47,024 bases of DNA from Pseudobdellovibrionaceae bacterium (GTDB lineage: Bacteria; Bdellovibrionota; Bdellovibrionia; Bdellovibrionales; Bdellovibrionaceae): the NCBI GenBank assembly GCA_021731025.1, contig JAKFYD010000017.1, positions 1 through 47,024 on the forward strand. Reading direction: 5' to 3'. Of this stretch, positions 33,110 to 41,948 are shown piece by piece. The position numbers were made by a program, and so were the translations under genes. The notes beneath the pieces were generated by a model, which was not told the origin of the DNA, ran no database searches, and saw only the letters and a list, made by a program, of their open reading frames with translations. Numbering within the stretch: the stretch's first letter is position 1; every line of letters starts with the position of its first letter.

Positions 33110-33842
33110 GATCAAAGAGCATAAAAAATAATCCTGGCAAGGTTCCCCATCTGGGAAGATCTTTTAAAACCACATCGGCTTTTTTATTCAGAGAGTAAAC
33201 TTCAACATCAACCTTTTGTTCTTTGTGTCCATAAAGCCCGCGATTAACAATAAAATTTATTATTTCGGACGGGAACCATAACTCATCCTTTGGTCCTTTG
33301 ATCAATTTGGCTTTTCCAAAAAGAACATGACAAGCCACGGTCACGCAGGTCATTCCACGAACAGAATCCGCAGAGCTAGCCCATTCCATCAATTCCCTTT
33401 TATTTTTTTCAGGAAGATTTTTAATTCTGAAAAAAAGTCCGTTGCTCAGCGACCAGTTTTCAGTTCTTTCGGTTTGAGCCGCATACAGAATATGACCATC
33501 AACGCGTTTGTTATTAACAATCATGTAAACATGGCCCCGGGTGTATCCCGTAGTATCAATGCCGATAATGATATCCGAAGTGTCGCTGAAGAGATCACTT
33601 TCTTTAATATTCGTTCTTTTCTTTGTTTTTAGATAAATATAATCCAAGCTTTTTTGACGAGATCGATCTTGCTTGATCAGTTCCATCGGAAGTTTCGTTT
33701 TTTCCCAACGAACAAGACTTTCAGTACGAAGTTGAGGCTGGGCCGATAAACCTGAAAAAAGACCAGCACAAGTATTGGCGTAAGCATTAAAAGCAAAAAT
33801 AAATATAAGAAAAGAAAAAATACCTTTACGCAAACACAGCAT
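33090..33842 (-). CDS. Exported protein, possibly a permuted NlpC/P60-like fold
   Basis: A 250-residue protein with a signal peptide ending AYA (residues 1-22). The mature protein begins NTCAGLFSGL, a Cys-x-x-hydrophobic-Phe start shared with the genes at 43890 and 45896. A candidate catalytic pair is a His in TRGHVYMIV (about residue 124) followed by a Cys in RGMTCVTVAC (about 187), which is the His-then-Cys order of circularly permuted NlpC/P60 (LRAT/YiiX-like) hydrolases. This is suggestive only. The start has GGAG seven bases upstream. No family can be named with confidence. Confidence 0.65.
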   Translation of the reverse strand: MLCLRKGIFSFLIFIFAFNAYANTCAGLFSGLSAQPQLRTESLVRWEKTKLPMELIKQDRSRQKSLDYIYLKTKKRTNIKESDLFSDTSDIIIGIDTTGYTRGHVYMIVNNKRVDGHILYAAQTERTENWSLSNGLFFRIKNLPEKNKRELMEWASSADSVRGMTCVTVACHVLFGKAKLIKGPKDELWFPSEIINFIVNRGLYGHKEQKVDVEVYSLNKKADVVLKDLPRWGTLPGLFFMLFDPKTWGF

Positions 33843-33991
33843 TAGTTATCTCCGTGAAAAAGTTTCAGCAGTATAAGCGAACGAATCCACGAAAACGATT
33901 GTCAAAAAATTTGACAGGTAAAAAAGACAAAGCAAGCTGATATGGATTTAATGATACATAATATAACTTATCGGAACTTTCGTAACCAAGC

Positions 33992-34101
33992 GCCTTTGGA
34001 TTTGGTTTAAAACTTTCCAAAGACCTCGGCGAGCCAGGATGGCGAAAGCCGGCAACCACGGAGGGTGAGTTTTTGGAAGGTTTTAAACCAAATCCAAAGG
34101 C
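33992..34101. repeat. Variable-arm palindromic element, copy 1
   Basis: Left arm 33992-34021 and right arm 34072-34101 are 30-bp inverted repeats with one mismatch (C/T, which would be a G-U pair in RNA). Between them lies the core 34022-34070, starting GACCTCGGCGAGCC and ending GGAGGGTGAGT. The core contains a GGC-GAAA-GCC tetraloop hairpin. The arms are unrelated to those of copy 2, while the core is 47/49 identical. Confidence 0.9.
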
Positions 34102-34130
34102 TTAGTTCAGGGAATGTTCACGACTTATTT

Positions 34131-34421
34131 CTACAAAGTTTCGATAACGGCTTCTAATCGAGAGATTAAAGCCGTTTTGTTTGGATCCTGCTTTAGCTTT
34201 TCAATCTGTCCAAAACGAATCAAATCATTATCCTTAATCCCAATTCGCGATAGCAGATTGTTTTGGGAATGAAAGCACACAATCCATCCCGTATTATCCC
34301 TAAAAAGAGAAACCTCTTTTTGAAGATCAGAAAGATTTTCTTCCATTTCGGTAATCTGTTCTTCAGGAATTAAAGCTATCCTACTGCTAAGAATAGCTGA
34401 TCCAGTTAGTTGGAGTTTGTC
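34131..34421 (-). pseudogene. Remnant of a PDZ-domain (GspC-like) gene
   Basis: A 96-codon frame ends at 34131 and is open back to a TAA at 34422-34424 within the arm of hairpin element 2. The encoded sequence reads like the C-terminal part of a type II secretion GspC-like protein: a beta-strand LTGSAILSSRIALIPEE, then FRDNTGWIVCFHSQ and a PDZ-like NLLSRIGIKDNDLIRFG with a closing helix. The only ATG (34346) lies inside the domain and has no SD, so the 5' part is missing. It sits between the two hairpin elements, which suggests that their arrival and the loss are connected. Confidence 0.55.
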
Positions 34422-34516
34422 TTATTTCCTCTTTGCAGACCTCGGCGAGCCAGGATGGCGAGAGCCGGCAACCATGGAGGGTGAGTCTGCAAAGAGGAAA
34501 TAAGACAAACTCCAAC
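34409..34516. repeat. Variable-arm palindromic element, copy 2
   Basis: Left arm 34409-34439 and right arm 34486-34516 are perfect 31-bp inverted repeats (GTTGGAGTTTGTC...). The shared core occupies 34438-34486 and differs from copy 1 at only two positions: A to G in the tetraloop (GAAA to GAGA, both GNRA) and C to T in CCA[C/T]GG. It lies 14 bp past the stop of the M28 peptidase gene, so it could also act as its transcription terminator. Confidence 0.9.
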
Positions 34517-34530
34517 CCACGTTGAGCCAC

Positions 34531-37446
34531 TTATTCCTTAGCTGTGGGTGTGATCTTCAATTCCTGAGTTGCATCCCCTCGCTTTACCTTGATCGAGGTT
34601 TCAACGGAAGGTTTACCTGTTTGCAATTGGTAGACGTAATCGTAGATGTTTTCGATTTTGGTTCCGGAAAATTCGACGATGACGTCTTTATCTTTTAATC
34701 CTGCTTTTTCGGCGGGGCTGCCTTTGCTGACTCCTGATATACGAACGCCCTTAACACCTTCTTGCGAGTAGTCGGGAATAGTGCCTAGGTACAATCGGTA
34801 GGATCTTTGCGCTCCCCGATTGACCGCTTTTCCCTCGACCTTTCGGTAGTTCACCAATCGGGTGGAAGAATCGGCAAGAAGTTGAGCGTAAGTTTTTACA
34901 ACCTCAACTGATTTTTGCCAGCCTTCGTAGTTGATCAAATTTTCGGTATCACGAGGGCTGTGATATTCCGAGTGCGCGCCTGTAAAAAAAGTGATTGAAG
35001 GGATTTGGCCACCCACATAGATCGTCATTGAATCTGAAGGAACATAAGGATCGTCTTGAAGTGACATTGGCATTGCCGTTCGCAAAGAAACTTCTTCAGA
35101 AAGTTTCGTCCAATGATCTCCAGAGCCTACGCCTTGAACGTAAAGTCGTTCACGCAATCGACCAATCATATCCATATTTAAACCCGCTTCAAAGGTCTTG
35201 TTGAATTTAGGGCCCCAGTCTTTCACAAACTGAGACGAACCTAAAACTCCAACCTCTTCCCCCGACCATACGGCAAAGTACAAATCCTTTTTCAACGATC
35301 GAGGATTGGCTTTCTTTTGCGCGGCAAAATGATGGGCCAGTTCAAGAACGCCGGCAACGCCTGAAGCATTATCATCAGCGCCGGGATGAAATTGTCCTTG
35401 TTCATTTCCTTTGGCCAACGAAGCGCCAAACTGTCCTGTACCCAAATGATCCCCATGGGCGCCAATCAAAATCGCGGACTTAGAAGCTTTTCCTACAGGC
35501 AAGCGGGCGATCACACTGTGACCTTTAGACTTTTGCATATTGAGTTCAATTTCTGCTTTAACTTTGACTCCGGGGATATCAAAACCCTCGACCGCGACAT
35601 CGGGATTATCCGGTTTCTCGTAAGTTTTAAGATTGTGTTTATCGATCATCTTTTCAAAGATCGCCGTTTTAACTTTTAAAACGGGAATCGAGTTATCACT
35701 TAAAGTTCCTTCGAATTTCAACTGGCTGAAATTTTCTTTTAAACCATTTTGATAACCGTTTACAAAGATCACACCCAGCGCACCTTCGTTTTTCGCAACG
35801 GTTACTTTATGTTGGGGAAGTGAAAGATTCAGCATCTGGTGACGAAGATCGGGGTTGGCCTTTTCAGGAAAGTCGCGAAGCAATGCAACCCACTTCCCTT
35901 TCACATTCAGATTTTTATAAGAATCATAAGCCGGTCGATCTTGAGTCGATGGAATCTTTAAACCATATCCCGCAAAAACAATCTCTGTTTCCGGAAAATT
36001 TCCACTGGCTGAAGTCGAGGTCGGGATAAAATCACGAGTGATTTCTAAAACCACCTCTGGTTTTTTTTCGCGGAGAATCCTCATTGAGTTTTTGCCACCC
36101 AGACTTACTCCTGAAGTGAATTCAAACTCGTGGATGAATTCTCCTTTTGGGCTTCCGCCTTGAAGACCCCAGGCTTTAAATAAACTGATCAAAGCTTCGG
36201 TGAAAGCTTTTTCTTGGGGACCTGAAGTGGGTCGACCACCCAGTTCTGGCGAGCTCATGTAGCGAATGATTTTTTGAGCGTCTTCAATTGCGATTTTGGG
36301 ATTCAGTTCCTGAGCCTGAACCATGCGATGAGGCAATCCTAAAAGTCTTCGCGCTTCCGTATCATTCCACGAGGCCAACATGATTTGGCTTTCGCCCTTG
36401 TCATTGCGATGGGTCCAACTCAGCTGATCTCCTCGGGGGTGAAATGCGGGTAAGCCATCAAAACCATCGTCGAAGGTCACACGTACGGGTTGATGCTTCC
36501 CTTCTGTATCAATCATAAAAAGTTCAAAGTTTTCATGACCTAAAATGCTGCTTCCAAAAATAATGTAATCTCCCGACGGATGAAAGAAAGGAGCCCAAGA
36601 CATCGCATTCATTTGCGTGATTTGTTTTTGCGCACTTCCATCAACATTCATGGTGTAAATTTCAGCTGTCATTCCATTGGGTGAGAATCGACGCCAAGTG
36701 ATTTTTTTTCCATCAGCGCTGAAAAAAGGTCCACCGTCATAACCTAAAGTGGTGGTTAAGCGTTTCTTTCCTTGGCCGTTGGATTTCATGATGTAAATGT
36801 CCATTTGGCCGGAAGGATCTTGCTCGAAAACTTTTTTATCTTCATCGCTTAAGGTCGAGGTGTAAGCGTGGGCATTCGAAGCGTAAGCAATCCAATTTCC
36901 ATCCGGAGAATAAGAACCTTCAGCATCATAGCCCTTTTCTTTAGTTAATTTTTTAACAGATTTTCCCTTAAGATCGGATTCGTAAATATCGTAAGTCTCA
37001 TCGAAATTCCAAGAGTACTTGGCTTTCACTGCCTTCTGGCGATTCGCGAGCTCTTCCTCTTTTTTCTTTTTCCACTGAGGGTCTTGATGAGTTGAAGACC
37101 ACATGGCCTTTTTCATACTGGGATGAATCCACCCACAAGTTGTCTTACCATTTCCTGGTGAAAGTTGAGTCACCTTTCCCGTTGGAAAGTCGAGAAGAAA
37201 CATTTGGTAAAAAGGATTAGCTTCGGTTCTTTCGCTTTGGAAGATCATCTTGCTGCCATCGGCGCTGAAATAACCTTCCCCCGATTTCGGCCCCACAAAA
37301 GTGATTTGCCGTGGACTGCTGATCACCGTATTTTTGGTGGAGTAAAGATCTGCAGCGGATGATTTTCCGTCGGCTTTATCAGCAGATCGAGCTTGAAATG
37401 AAAGTGACGTAGCAACTAGGATGGGGAATAATATAATTTTTTTCAT
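34531..37446 (-). CDS. Exported M28 metallopeptidase with TolB-like propeller and PDZ domains
   Basis: A 971-residue exported protein (signal peptide about 1-21). Order: TolB-like PD40 beta-propeller repeats (about 45-370, e.g. GYFSADGSKMIFQS, GSYSPDGNWIAYAS, PFFSADGKKITW); a PA-type inserted domain (about 470-620); an M28 aminopeptidase domain (about 645-860) with di-zinc ligands His664 (GAHGDH), Asp691/692 (ADDNASG), catalytic Glu730 and Glu731 (SGEEVG), Asp759 (NMDMIG) and His829 (HSEYHSPRD); and a C-terminal PDZ domain (about 895-965). All ligands are present, so it is predicted active on periplasmic or prey peptides. No clear SD; its start is 34 bp from a divergent gene. Confidence 0.92.
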   Translation of the reverse strand: MKKIILFPILVATSLSFQARSADKADGKSSAADLYSTKNTVISSPRQITFVGPKSGEGYFSADGSKMIFQSERTEANPFYQMFLLDFPTGKVTQLSPGNGKTTCGWIHPSMKKAMWSSTHQDPQWKKKKEEELANRQKAVKAKYSWNFDETYDIYESDLKGKSVKKLTKEKGYDAEGSYSPDGNWIAYASNAHAYTSTLSDEDKKVFEQDPSGQMDIYIMKSNGQGKKRLTTTLGYDGGPFFSADGKKITWRRFSPNGMTAEIYTMNVDGSAQKQITQMNAMSWAPFFHPSGDYIIFGSSILGHENFELFMIDTEGKHQPVRVTFDDGFDGLPAFHPRGDQLSWTHRNDKGESQIMLASWNDTEARRLLGLPHRMVQAQELNPKIAIEDAQKIIRYMSSPELGGRPTSGPQEKAFTEALISLFKAWGLQGGSPKGEFIHEFEFTSGVSLGGKNSMRILREKKPEVVLEITRDFIPTSTSASGNFPETEIVFAGYGLKIPSTQDRPAYDSYKNLNVKGKWVALLRDFPEKANPDLRHQMLNLSLPQHKVTVAKNEGALGVIFVNGYQNGLKENFSQLKFEGTLSDNSIPVLKVKTAIFEKMIDKHNLKTYEKPDNPDVAVEGFDIPGVKVKAEIELNMQKSKGHSVIARLPVGKASKSAILIGAHGDHLGTGQFGASLAKGNEQGQFHPGADDNASGVAGVLELAHHFAAQKKANPRSLKKDLYFAVWSGEEVGVLGSSQFVKDWGPKFNKTFEAGLNMDMIGRLRERLYVQGVGSGDHWTKLSEEVSLRTAMPMSLQDDPYVPSDSMTIYVGGQIPSITFFTGAHSEYHSPRDTENLINYEGWQKSVEVVKTYAQLLADSSTRLVNYRKVEGKAVNRGAQRSYRLYLGTIPDYSQEGVKGVRISGVSKGSPAEKAGLKDKDVIVEFSGTKIENIYDYVYQLQTGKPSVETSIKVKRGDATQELKITPTAKE

Positions 37447-37480
37447 GGGTCTAGGCTAGGACAGAAGAGAGTAAGGGTCA

Positions 37481-38614
37481 ATGAGCTTTGTCGAAGAAAA
37501 TTTGAATCTGGAATCGACACGGCATTGCCCGCAGAAAGAATTTTGCTCGGGTTGTCAGTTTCTGGGGCAAAGTTTGTCGCAGCAAAAAGATTTCAAAATC
37601 AAAAAACTTTCCGACGCGCTAGCGAGCTTGAATTTAAATCCAAAGAAAGTGGAATTTATTTCTCCGGGAGATTTTGGATTGCGGGATCGATTGGACTTTG
37701 TCATTGAAGAAGGCCGCTTCGGTTTGTTCAATCCAACAACAAAGAGAATTGAAGATCTGGAAAATTGCGGCCAACTCTCCCCCACTCTTCATAATTTCTA
37801 TTTGGAATTTCGAAAAATTTCCTGGCCCATCAAAAAAGGATCTTTTCGTTTGCGAGTTGGTCCCGATGGTTCACGAGGGGCCTGGTTGGATTTTGCCAAT
37901 CAGGACATTAAAGCTTTACTTGAAGAACAGACTTCCTTGCGTCAACTGATGAAAATGGCCTTCGTTGAAATTGGTCAAAAAGGAAAAGCTCTGATTGAAA
38001 AAAATGGCGGGTTAAAATTAGCAGATCCTCAGTTTAAGGAATGGTTCGCGACTCGCCTTCAAGGAAAAGATTTTCCTTTAGTTTCATCCGTTTCTTCTTT
38101 TACTCAACCGAGCCTTCAGGCAAATCTGATGTTAGGGAAAATTCTTGAAGATCATTATCGTGATCAAAAACTTTCGAAGGTCATTGAGTTCGGCGCGGGC
38201 ATCGGAAATTTAAGTTTTGTTTTTTTAAATCAGTGCGAAAGTTTTCAAGCTCTGGAATTTGATTCTTTGGCGGTCCAGGCCTTAAAGGAAAACTTGAAGC
38301 GTTCAGGGCAAGCCAAGAAAGTCGAAGTGTTAACGGGAGATTTTCAGAAGAAAAATGATTTCCATTTGGACAATGCAGATTTGCTAATCTTAAATCCTCC
38401 CCGCTCAGGTCTAGGAAAATTTTTAGAACCTTTGGTCAATGGACCCACTGGACCCAACGAGATTTTTCTGATGTCTTGCTTTTTGGAGTCGTGGAAAAAA
38501 GACGCAGAAACTTTAAATAAAAAAGGCTACCTCTTACAGAGAGTAGCCCTTTTCGATCAGTTCCCCCAAACTCAGCATTTTGAAATCCTGAGTTTTTGGA
38601 GAAGGTCTATCTAA
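37481..38614 (+). CDS. RNA m5U methyltransferase family protein (RlmD/TrmA-like)
   Basis: A 377-residue SAM-dependent RNA uridine-C5 methyltransferase-type protein. The iron-sulfur cysteines of RlmD are present as Cys16, Cys22 and Cys25 (CPQKEFCSGC) plus Cys96 (ENCGQ). SAM-binding motifs are VIEFGAGIGNLSFVF and the catalytic Cys333 in LMSCFLES. Motif IV reads NPPRSG (residues 305-310) where the family usually has DPPR. There is no N-terminal TRAM domain, so it is shorter than RlmD (about 430). The target base is unknown. AAGGG lies three bases before ATG 37481. It converges on, and overlaps by 8 bp, the next gene. Confidence 0.85.
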   Translation: MSFVEENLNLESTRHCPQKEFCSGCQFLGQSLSQQKDFKIKKLSDALASLNLNPKKVEFISPGDFGLRDRLDFVIEEGRFGLFNPTTKRIEDLENCGQLSPTLHNFYLEFRKISWPIKKGSFRLRVGPDGSRGAWLDFANQDIKALLEEQTSLRQLMKMAFVEIGQKGKALIEKNGGLKLADPQFKEWFATRLQGKDFPLVSSVSSFTQPSLQANLMLGKILEDHYRDQKLSKVIEFGAGIGNLSFVFLNQCESFQALEFDSLAVQALKENLKRSGQAKKVEVLTGDFQKKNDFHLDNADLLILNPPRSGLGKFLEPLVNGPTGPNEIFLMSCFLESWKKDAETLNKKGYLLQRVALFDQFPQTQHFEILSFWRRSI

Positions 38615-40715
38615 TACCACCTGCTCCTGGAGAGAACGCACCGCCAGAACCTTCAATAGGTGCCGGAGGAGTTGGAGCCGGTGTTGAAGTTGGTATAGTT
38701 GTTGATTGTGGTGGGACATAAGGAGGAACGGATTTAGCTTTATTATTCTTTCTATCCCAGTATCCTGAACGCCAAAGCCCGAAAACCACTGCGCTCCCAA
38801 TTGCCGCGCCAAACAAGCCAATTTTCGCCCATAAAGGCAGGCCGCTACTTTTCTTTTCTTCTTTTTCTTTCTCGGCAACTACAACGCCTTCACCTTCACA
38901 GGCACTTGCGCCGCCGCAGTCAACAACTGCCGCAGCAACGATAGGCTTTTTACAGGTGTCACGCTGTGAGCAGCATTGAGGCAAAGCAGTTTCTGTCGGC
39001 ACAACAGTACGAACTGGAACAGTTTGTATTGGCGCCGTGTGCACCACAGGTCGTTCTTGAACTGGACCTGTATACACAACTTCCGGCGCTGTTGGTGGAC
39101 AAGGATCTTCGACAGCTGGAGAAGGAGCTGTAACCACTGTAGCTAAGGCCGTCTGTAAATTTATTGTGCGTTTTAATAAAGCTGCGCAAGCTTTAGTTTG
39201 TTGACCGTTTGGAGAGTTAAGCTCGTAGGCCGACGGATTTTTTTTAATTTCGCCGCAGACGTCATCCGCGAGGTTTTTTTCTTCATCAAATTTTTTAAAA
39301 ATTCCGTGTTCACCCATCATAAGATCGTTATAGGCCTTCTCATCAACTTCCACTTTTTTTCCATCTTTAGAAATTTTAAACAACTGACTATATTCATCTA
39401 GCTCCATTCCTTTTTCTTTATGTAAGATGGAGTAGATCATGTCGTAGGTGTTTTTCGGATTGTTTTCACCCAGGGGAGATTTTTTTTCACAAATACCGTT
39501 AACTGTAGTTGCGACTTGGGTTTCCCGATTATTAATATCATAATCTAAGCAGATGGGCCCGCTCTTTCCACCAGGTGTTCGATCATAACCATAGAGAACC
39601 GGGTTACATGAGATTTGTGGCGTCTTTCCCTGTCTCGAACAACCGTTTACAAATCTGTCATCAAGCTTTCCGCCTTCGCTTAAGGAACAAATTGCCGCTC
39701 CTGTCGTTTTTCCAGCGACTATTTTTCCATAGGGATAACCGCCGACGATACAACCTTTACCAACAGCAATCTGACGCTCGTACTTTTCGACTGGAGAAGA
39801 TTTTTTTTCTACTTTATCCGGCTTGTGAGCCGTGTTCTTTTTAACAGGTTGCGATTTTTTTTTCGGCGCTGTTGATCCCGGCACAGTATTGTCTGCGCCT
39901 AAGGTTGATTTCTCTTTTTTGCCGACCTTTTCTCGCGTAAGCCCTTTTACATTTCCTTTATCTACTTTCGGCTTTTCGCCTTCAACAGCTTCCGCATCTT
40001 GTCCAAAAATCAGTTTCAAGTAAAGTTCGTAATCTTTTTCCAGTTGAGAAGACTTGATTGGCTTCTTTGTATTTTCATGGATAGCAAGAACATTGTCCAC
40101 TTCTCTCATCATTAAACGCACTTGAACCATAAAGTGAGCGCGTTCATAGGGACTCATTTTTTTCCACATTTCGTAAGTAGGAAATGTAGGCTGCTTTTTA
40201 AGACCTTCAGCATATCTTTGATGGTCTTTTTTAATGATTTGTTCATCTTGGATTTTCGCGAAGAAGCCTTCGATGCCTGCAACATCTGCTTCGCTGATGG
40301 TTTTACCGTTAAACTTCATGAAGTTATTTTCTTTGCCCGCGAGTTCAACTCGTACAGTGTCTTTACCGTCATTTACGTTTAAAGCAACAACGGCTTCACC
40401 TTGAGAGTTCTTTACTTCAGAAAGATCGATGCGAGGGAATTTTTCGTCTTTGTATATTTGGAAAGATAAATCCAATTGCAAACGGACTGATGGGGGAAGT
40501 TTGTGTCGGATTTTTTTCCAGACCTCACCCATGGTGATGTCTTTATTTTCGGCGACTCCCATTTCTTTAAGGGCCGCAGCCATCATTTCCTTGTTCAGCT
40601 TCTTGGATTGTTCGGCCATCGCTAAGGGCGAAGTCACAATCACTAAGGCTGCGATCCAGGATAAGAAAAATCCGAAGCGTAAAAAACTGAATTTGTTCAT
40701 TTTAAAATCTTTCAT
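38607..40715 (-). CDS. Large exported cysteine-rich membrane protein, unknown family
   Basis: A 702-residue protein with a signal peptide (about 1-34), a helical N-terminal domain (about 40-235), a Lys-rich linker (about 240-315), a cysteine-rich domain (about 320-420: GKGCIVGGYPYG, VNGCSRQGKTPQISCNPVLYGY, GPICLDYD, GICEKKS) and a Val/Pro/Thr-rich segment. A short CC...C...C patch follows, then one transmembrane helix (about 638-660, LWAKIGLFGAAIGSAVVFGL) and a Pro/Thr/Gly-rich tail. I do not recognise it. The paired cysteines suggest oxidised periplasmic folding. It starts at ATG 40715 with GAGGAG five bases upstream. Monocistronic by context. Confidence 0.75.
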   Translation of the reverse strand: MKDFKMNKFSFLRFGFFLSWIAALVIVTSPLAMAEQSKKLNKEMMAAALKEMGVAENKDITMGEVWKKIRHKLPPSVRLQLDLSFQIYKDEKFPRIDLSEVKNSQGEAVVALNVNDGKDTVRVELAGKENNFMKFNGKTISEADVAGIEGFFAKIQDEQIIKKDHQRYAEGLKKQPTFPTYEMWKKMSPYERAHFMVQVRLMMREVDNVLAIHENTKKPIKSSQLEKDYELYLKLIFGQDAEAVEGEKPKVDKGNVKGLTREKVGKKEKSTLGADNTVPGSTAPKKKSQPVKKNTAHKPDKVEKKSSPVEKYERQIAVGKGCIVGGYPYGKIVAGKTTGAAICSLSEGGKLDDRFVNGCSRQGKTPQISCNPVLYGYDRTPGGKSGPICLDYDINNRETQVATTVNGICEKKSPLGENNPKNTYDMIYSILHKEKGMELDEYSQLFKISKDGKKVEVDEKAYNDLMMGEHGIFKKFDEEKNLADDVCGEIKKNPSAYELNSPNGQQTKACAALLKRTINLQTALATVVTAPSPAVEDPCPPTAPEVVYTGPVQERPVVHTAPIQTVPVRTVVPTETALPQCCSQRDTCKKPIVAAAVVDCGGASACEGEGVVVAEKEKEEKKSSGLPLWAKIGLFGAAIGSAVVFGLWRSGYWDRKNNKAKSVPPYVPPQSTTIPTSTPAPTPPAPIEGSGGAFSPGAGGIR

Positions 40716-40844
40716 AAAGACTCCTCACCTGTACTTCATCCGTAAAGATCGGTAAAGCCCCAGAAAACTCAAATAACTTCCTTAATTTAGTCTCATTTTT
40801 TTAAGGTACCCTGGACTAAAGAGTAACACAACTGGACCATTTTC

Positions 40845-41942
40845 TTGGAAGTGAAAGACAAAACCTGGACCTTATTCCAAGTTCCTGCTTCAATGAAATC
40901 CATGGACGATAAAATTATTCAGACAGAGATACTTTACAGTTTGTTGGGATTCGAACCCTACGTTTTGATTTTTTCCTTGGTCGTAGTCACCTGGCTTTTC
41001 TACAAAGTCTTTTTGCAAGAAGTGAGTGAAGAACGACACAAAATTATCCAAAATCACTTTCGTGGACTTTTCCGCAACTTCATTGGCTTGACCATTTTAT
41101 TTTTAATTTACATGGCCATGCATGAATCCCAGGAACTCTGGAGTGGATTTCTGCGCATTAAACCCTACGTAGCCTTGGTGACATTTTTTTGGGGATTACT
41201 GACTTTCGTTAAAACCTGTCGACAGCTTGTCTTGCTTTATATGTTTATGAGCTCCATGCAGGCCGGCGTTCCCATGCTGATCGTTAATATTTTTTCTTTG
41301 CTCTTATCAACCATTCTGCTTTTCTGGAGCGGCTCTCGTTTGTTCGGTTTGCAACTAGGACCACTGCTCGCCACTTCCGCCGCGTTTTCAATTATTCTGG
41401 GGTTGGCATTGCAAGACACTTTGGGAAATTTATTTGCAGGCATCAGTTTGCAAATTGATAAGTCCTTTGAAATTGGCGATTGGCTCGAGATCACTCAGGG
41501 AATGCAAAAAACCATTGGCCAAGTGAAGGAAATTTCGTGGCGCTCGACAACCTTGGTCGGGATTTCCGATGAATTAATTACAATGCCGAATCGAGCCGTT
41601 GCGACCGCGCAACTTTCAAACTTTTCTCCACCCGAACAGCCGATTGTGCGCACCCAGACTTTTCGCGTGAAATTAGATGCCCCATTAGAGCTCACCAAAG
41701 AAGTGCTTGAACGTTCCATCGCCGATATCTCTGATGTTCGGGGCCTTCCAGCTCCCTATGCTTATGTGAACGATACCAATGAAAACTACATCTCTTTTAA
41801 GATTGTGTACTTTATTGATTCCTATGGTTTACAGAATATTGTTGGCGACAAGGTTTTACGAAAAGGCATTGAAGATCTTCAGAAAAATGCTATATCGCTG
41901 GCTCGTCCCTACGTTGAATATGTGAATAAAACCGAGGTCTAG
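40845..41942 (+). CDS. MscS family mechanosensitive channel
   Basis: A 365-residue channel protein with about five transmembrane helices, ending in the pore helix region LLATSAAFSIILGLALQDTLGNLFAGISLQID (positions about 182-212), then the beta domain with FEIGDWLEI, the GQVKEISWRSTTLV segment and ITMPNRAVATAQLSNFS. It releases solutes during osmotic downshock. The start is uncertain: TTG 40845 is used, because no ATG near the N-terminus has an SD. ttcA begins six bases after its stop. Confidence 0.9.
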   Translation: MEVKDKTWTLFQVPASMKSMDDKIIQTEILYSLLGFEPYVLIFSLVVVTWLFYKVFLQEVSEERHKIIQNHFRGLFRNFIGLTILFLIYMAMHESQELWSGFLRIKPYVALVTFFWGLLTFVKTCRQLVLLYMFMSSMQAGVPMLIVNIFSLLLSTILLFWSGSRLFGLQLGPLLATSAAFSIILGLALQDTLGNLFAGISLQIDKSFEIGDWLEITQGMQKTIGQVKEISWRSTTLVGISDELITMPNRAVATAQLSNFSPPEQPIVRTQTFRVKLDAPLELTKEVLERSIADISDVRGLPAPYAYVNDTNENYISFKIVYFIDSYGLQNIVGDKVLRKGIEDLQKNAISLARPYVEYVNKTEV

Positions 41943-41948
41943 TCGCCG

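Larger units (their letters stand above)
33843..34530. other. Decayed 688-bp region with two hairpin elements and a gene remnant
   Basis: Between two intact genes lie hairpin element 1 (33992-34101), a PDZ/GspC-like remnant (34131-34421) and hairpin element 2 (34409-34516). 33865-33990 also has an open minus frame without a believable start and may be another remnant. Confidence 0.55.

Noticed and set aside
33865-34059. 64-codon minus-strand ORF crossing hairpin element 1
   Set aside because: It starts inside the repeat core and runs through an arm, with no SD; at best part of a decayed gene.
33992-34516. CRISPR array or ordinary insertion sequence for the two repeats
   Set aside because: Only two copies 400 bp apart, no spacers of uniform length, no transposase, and arms differ between copies.
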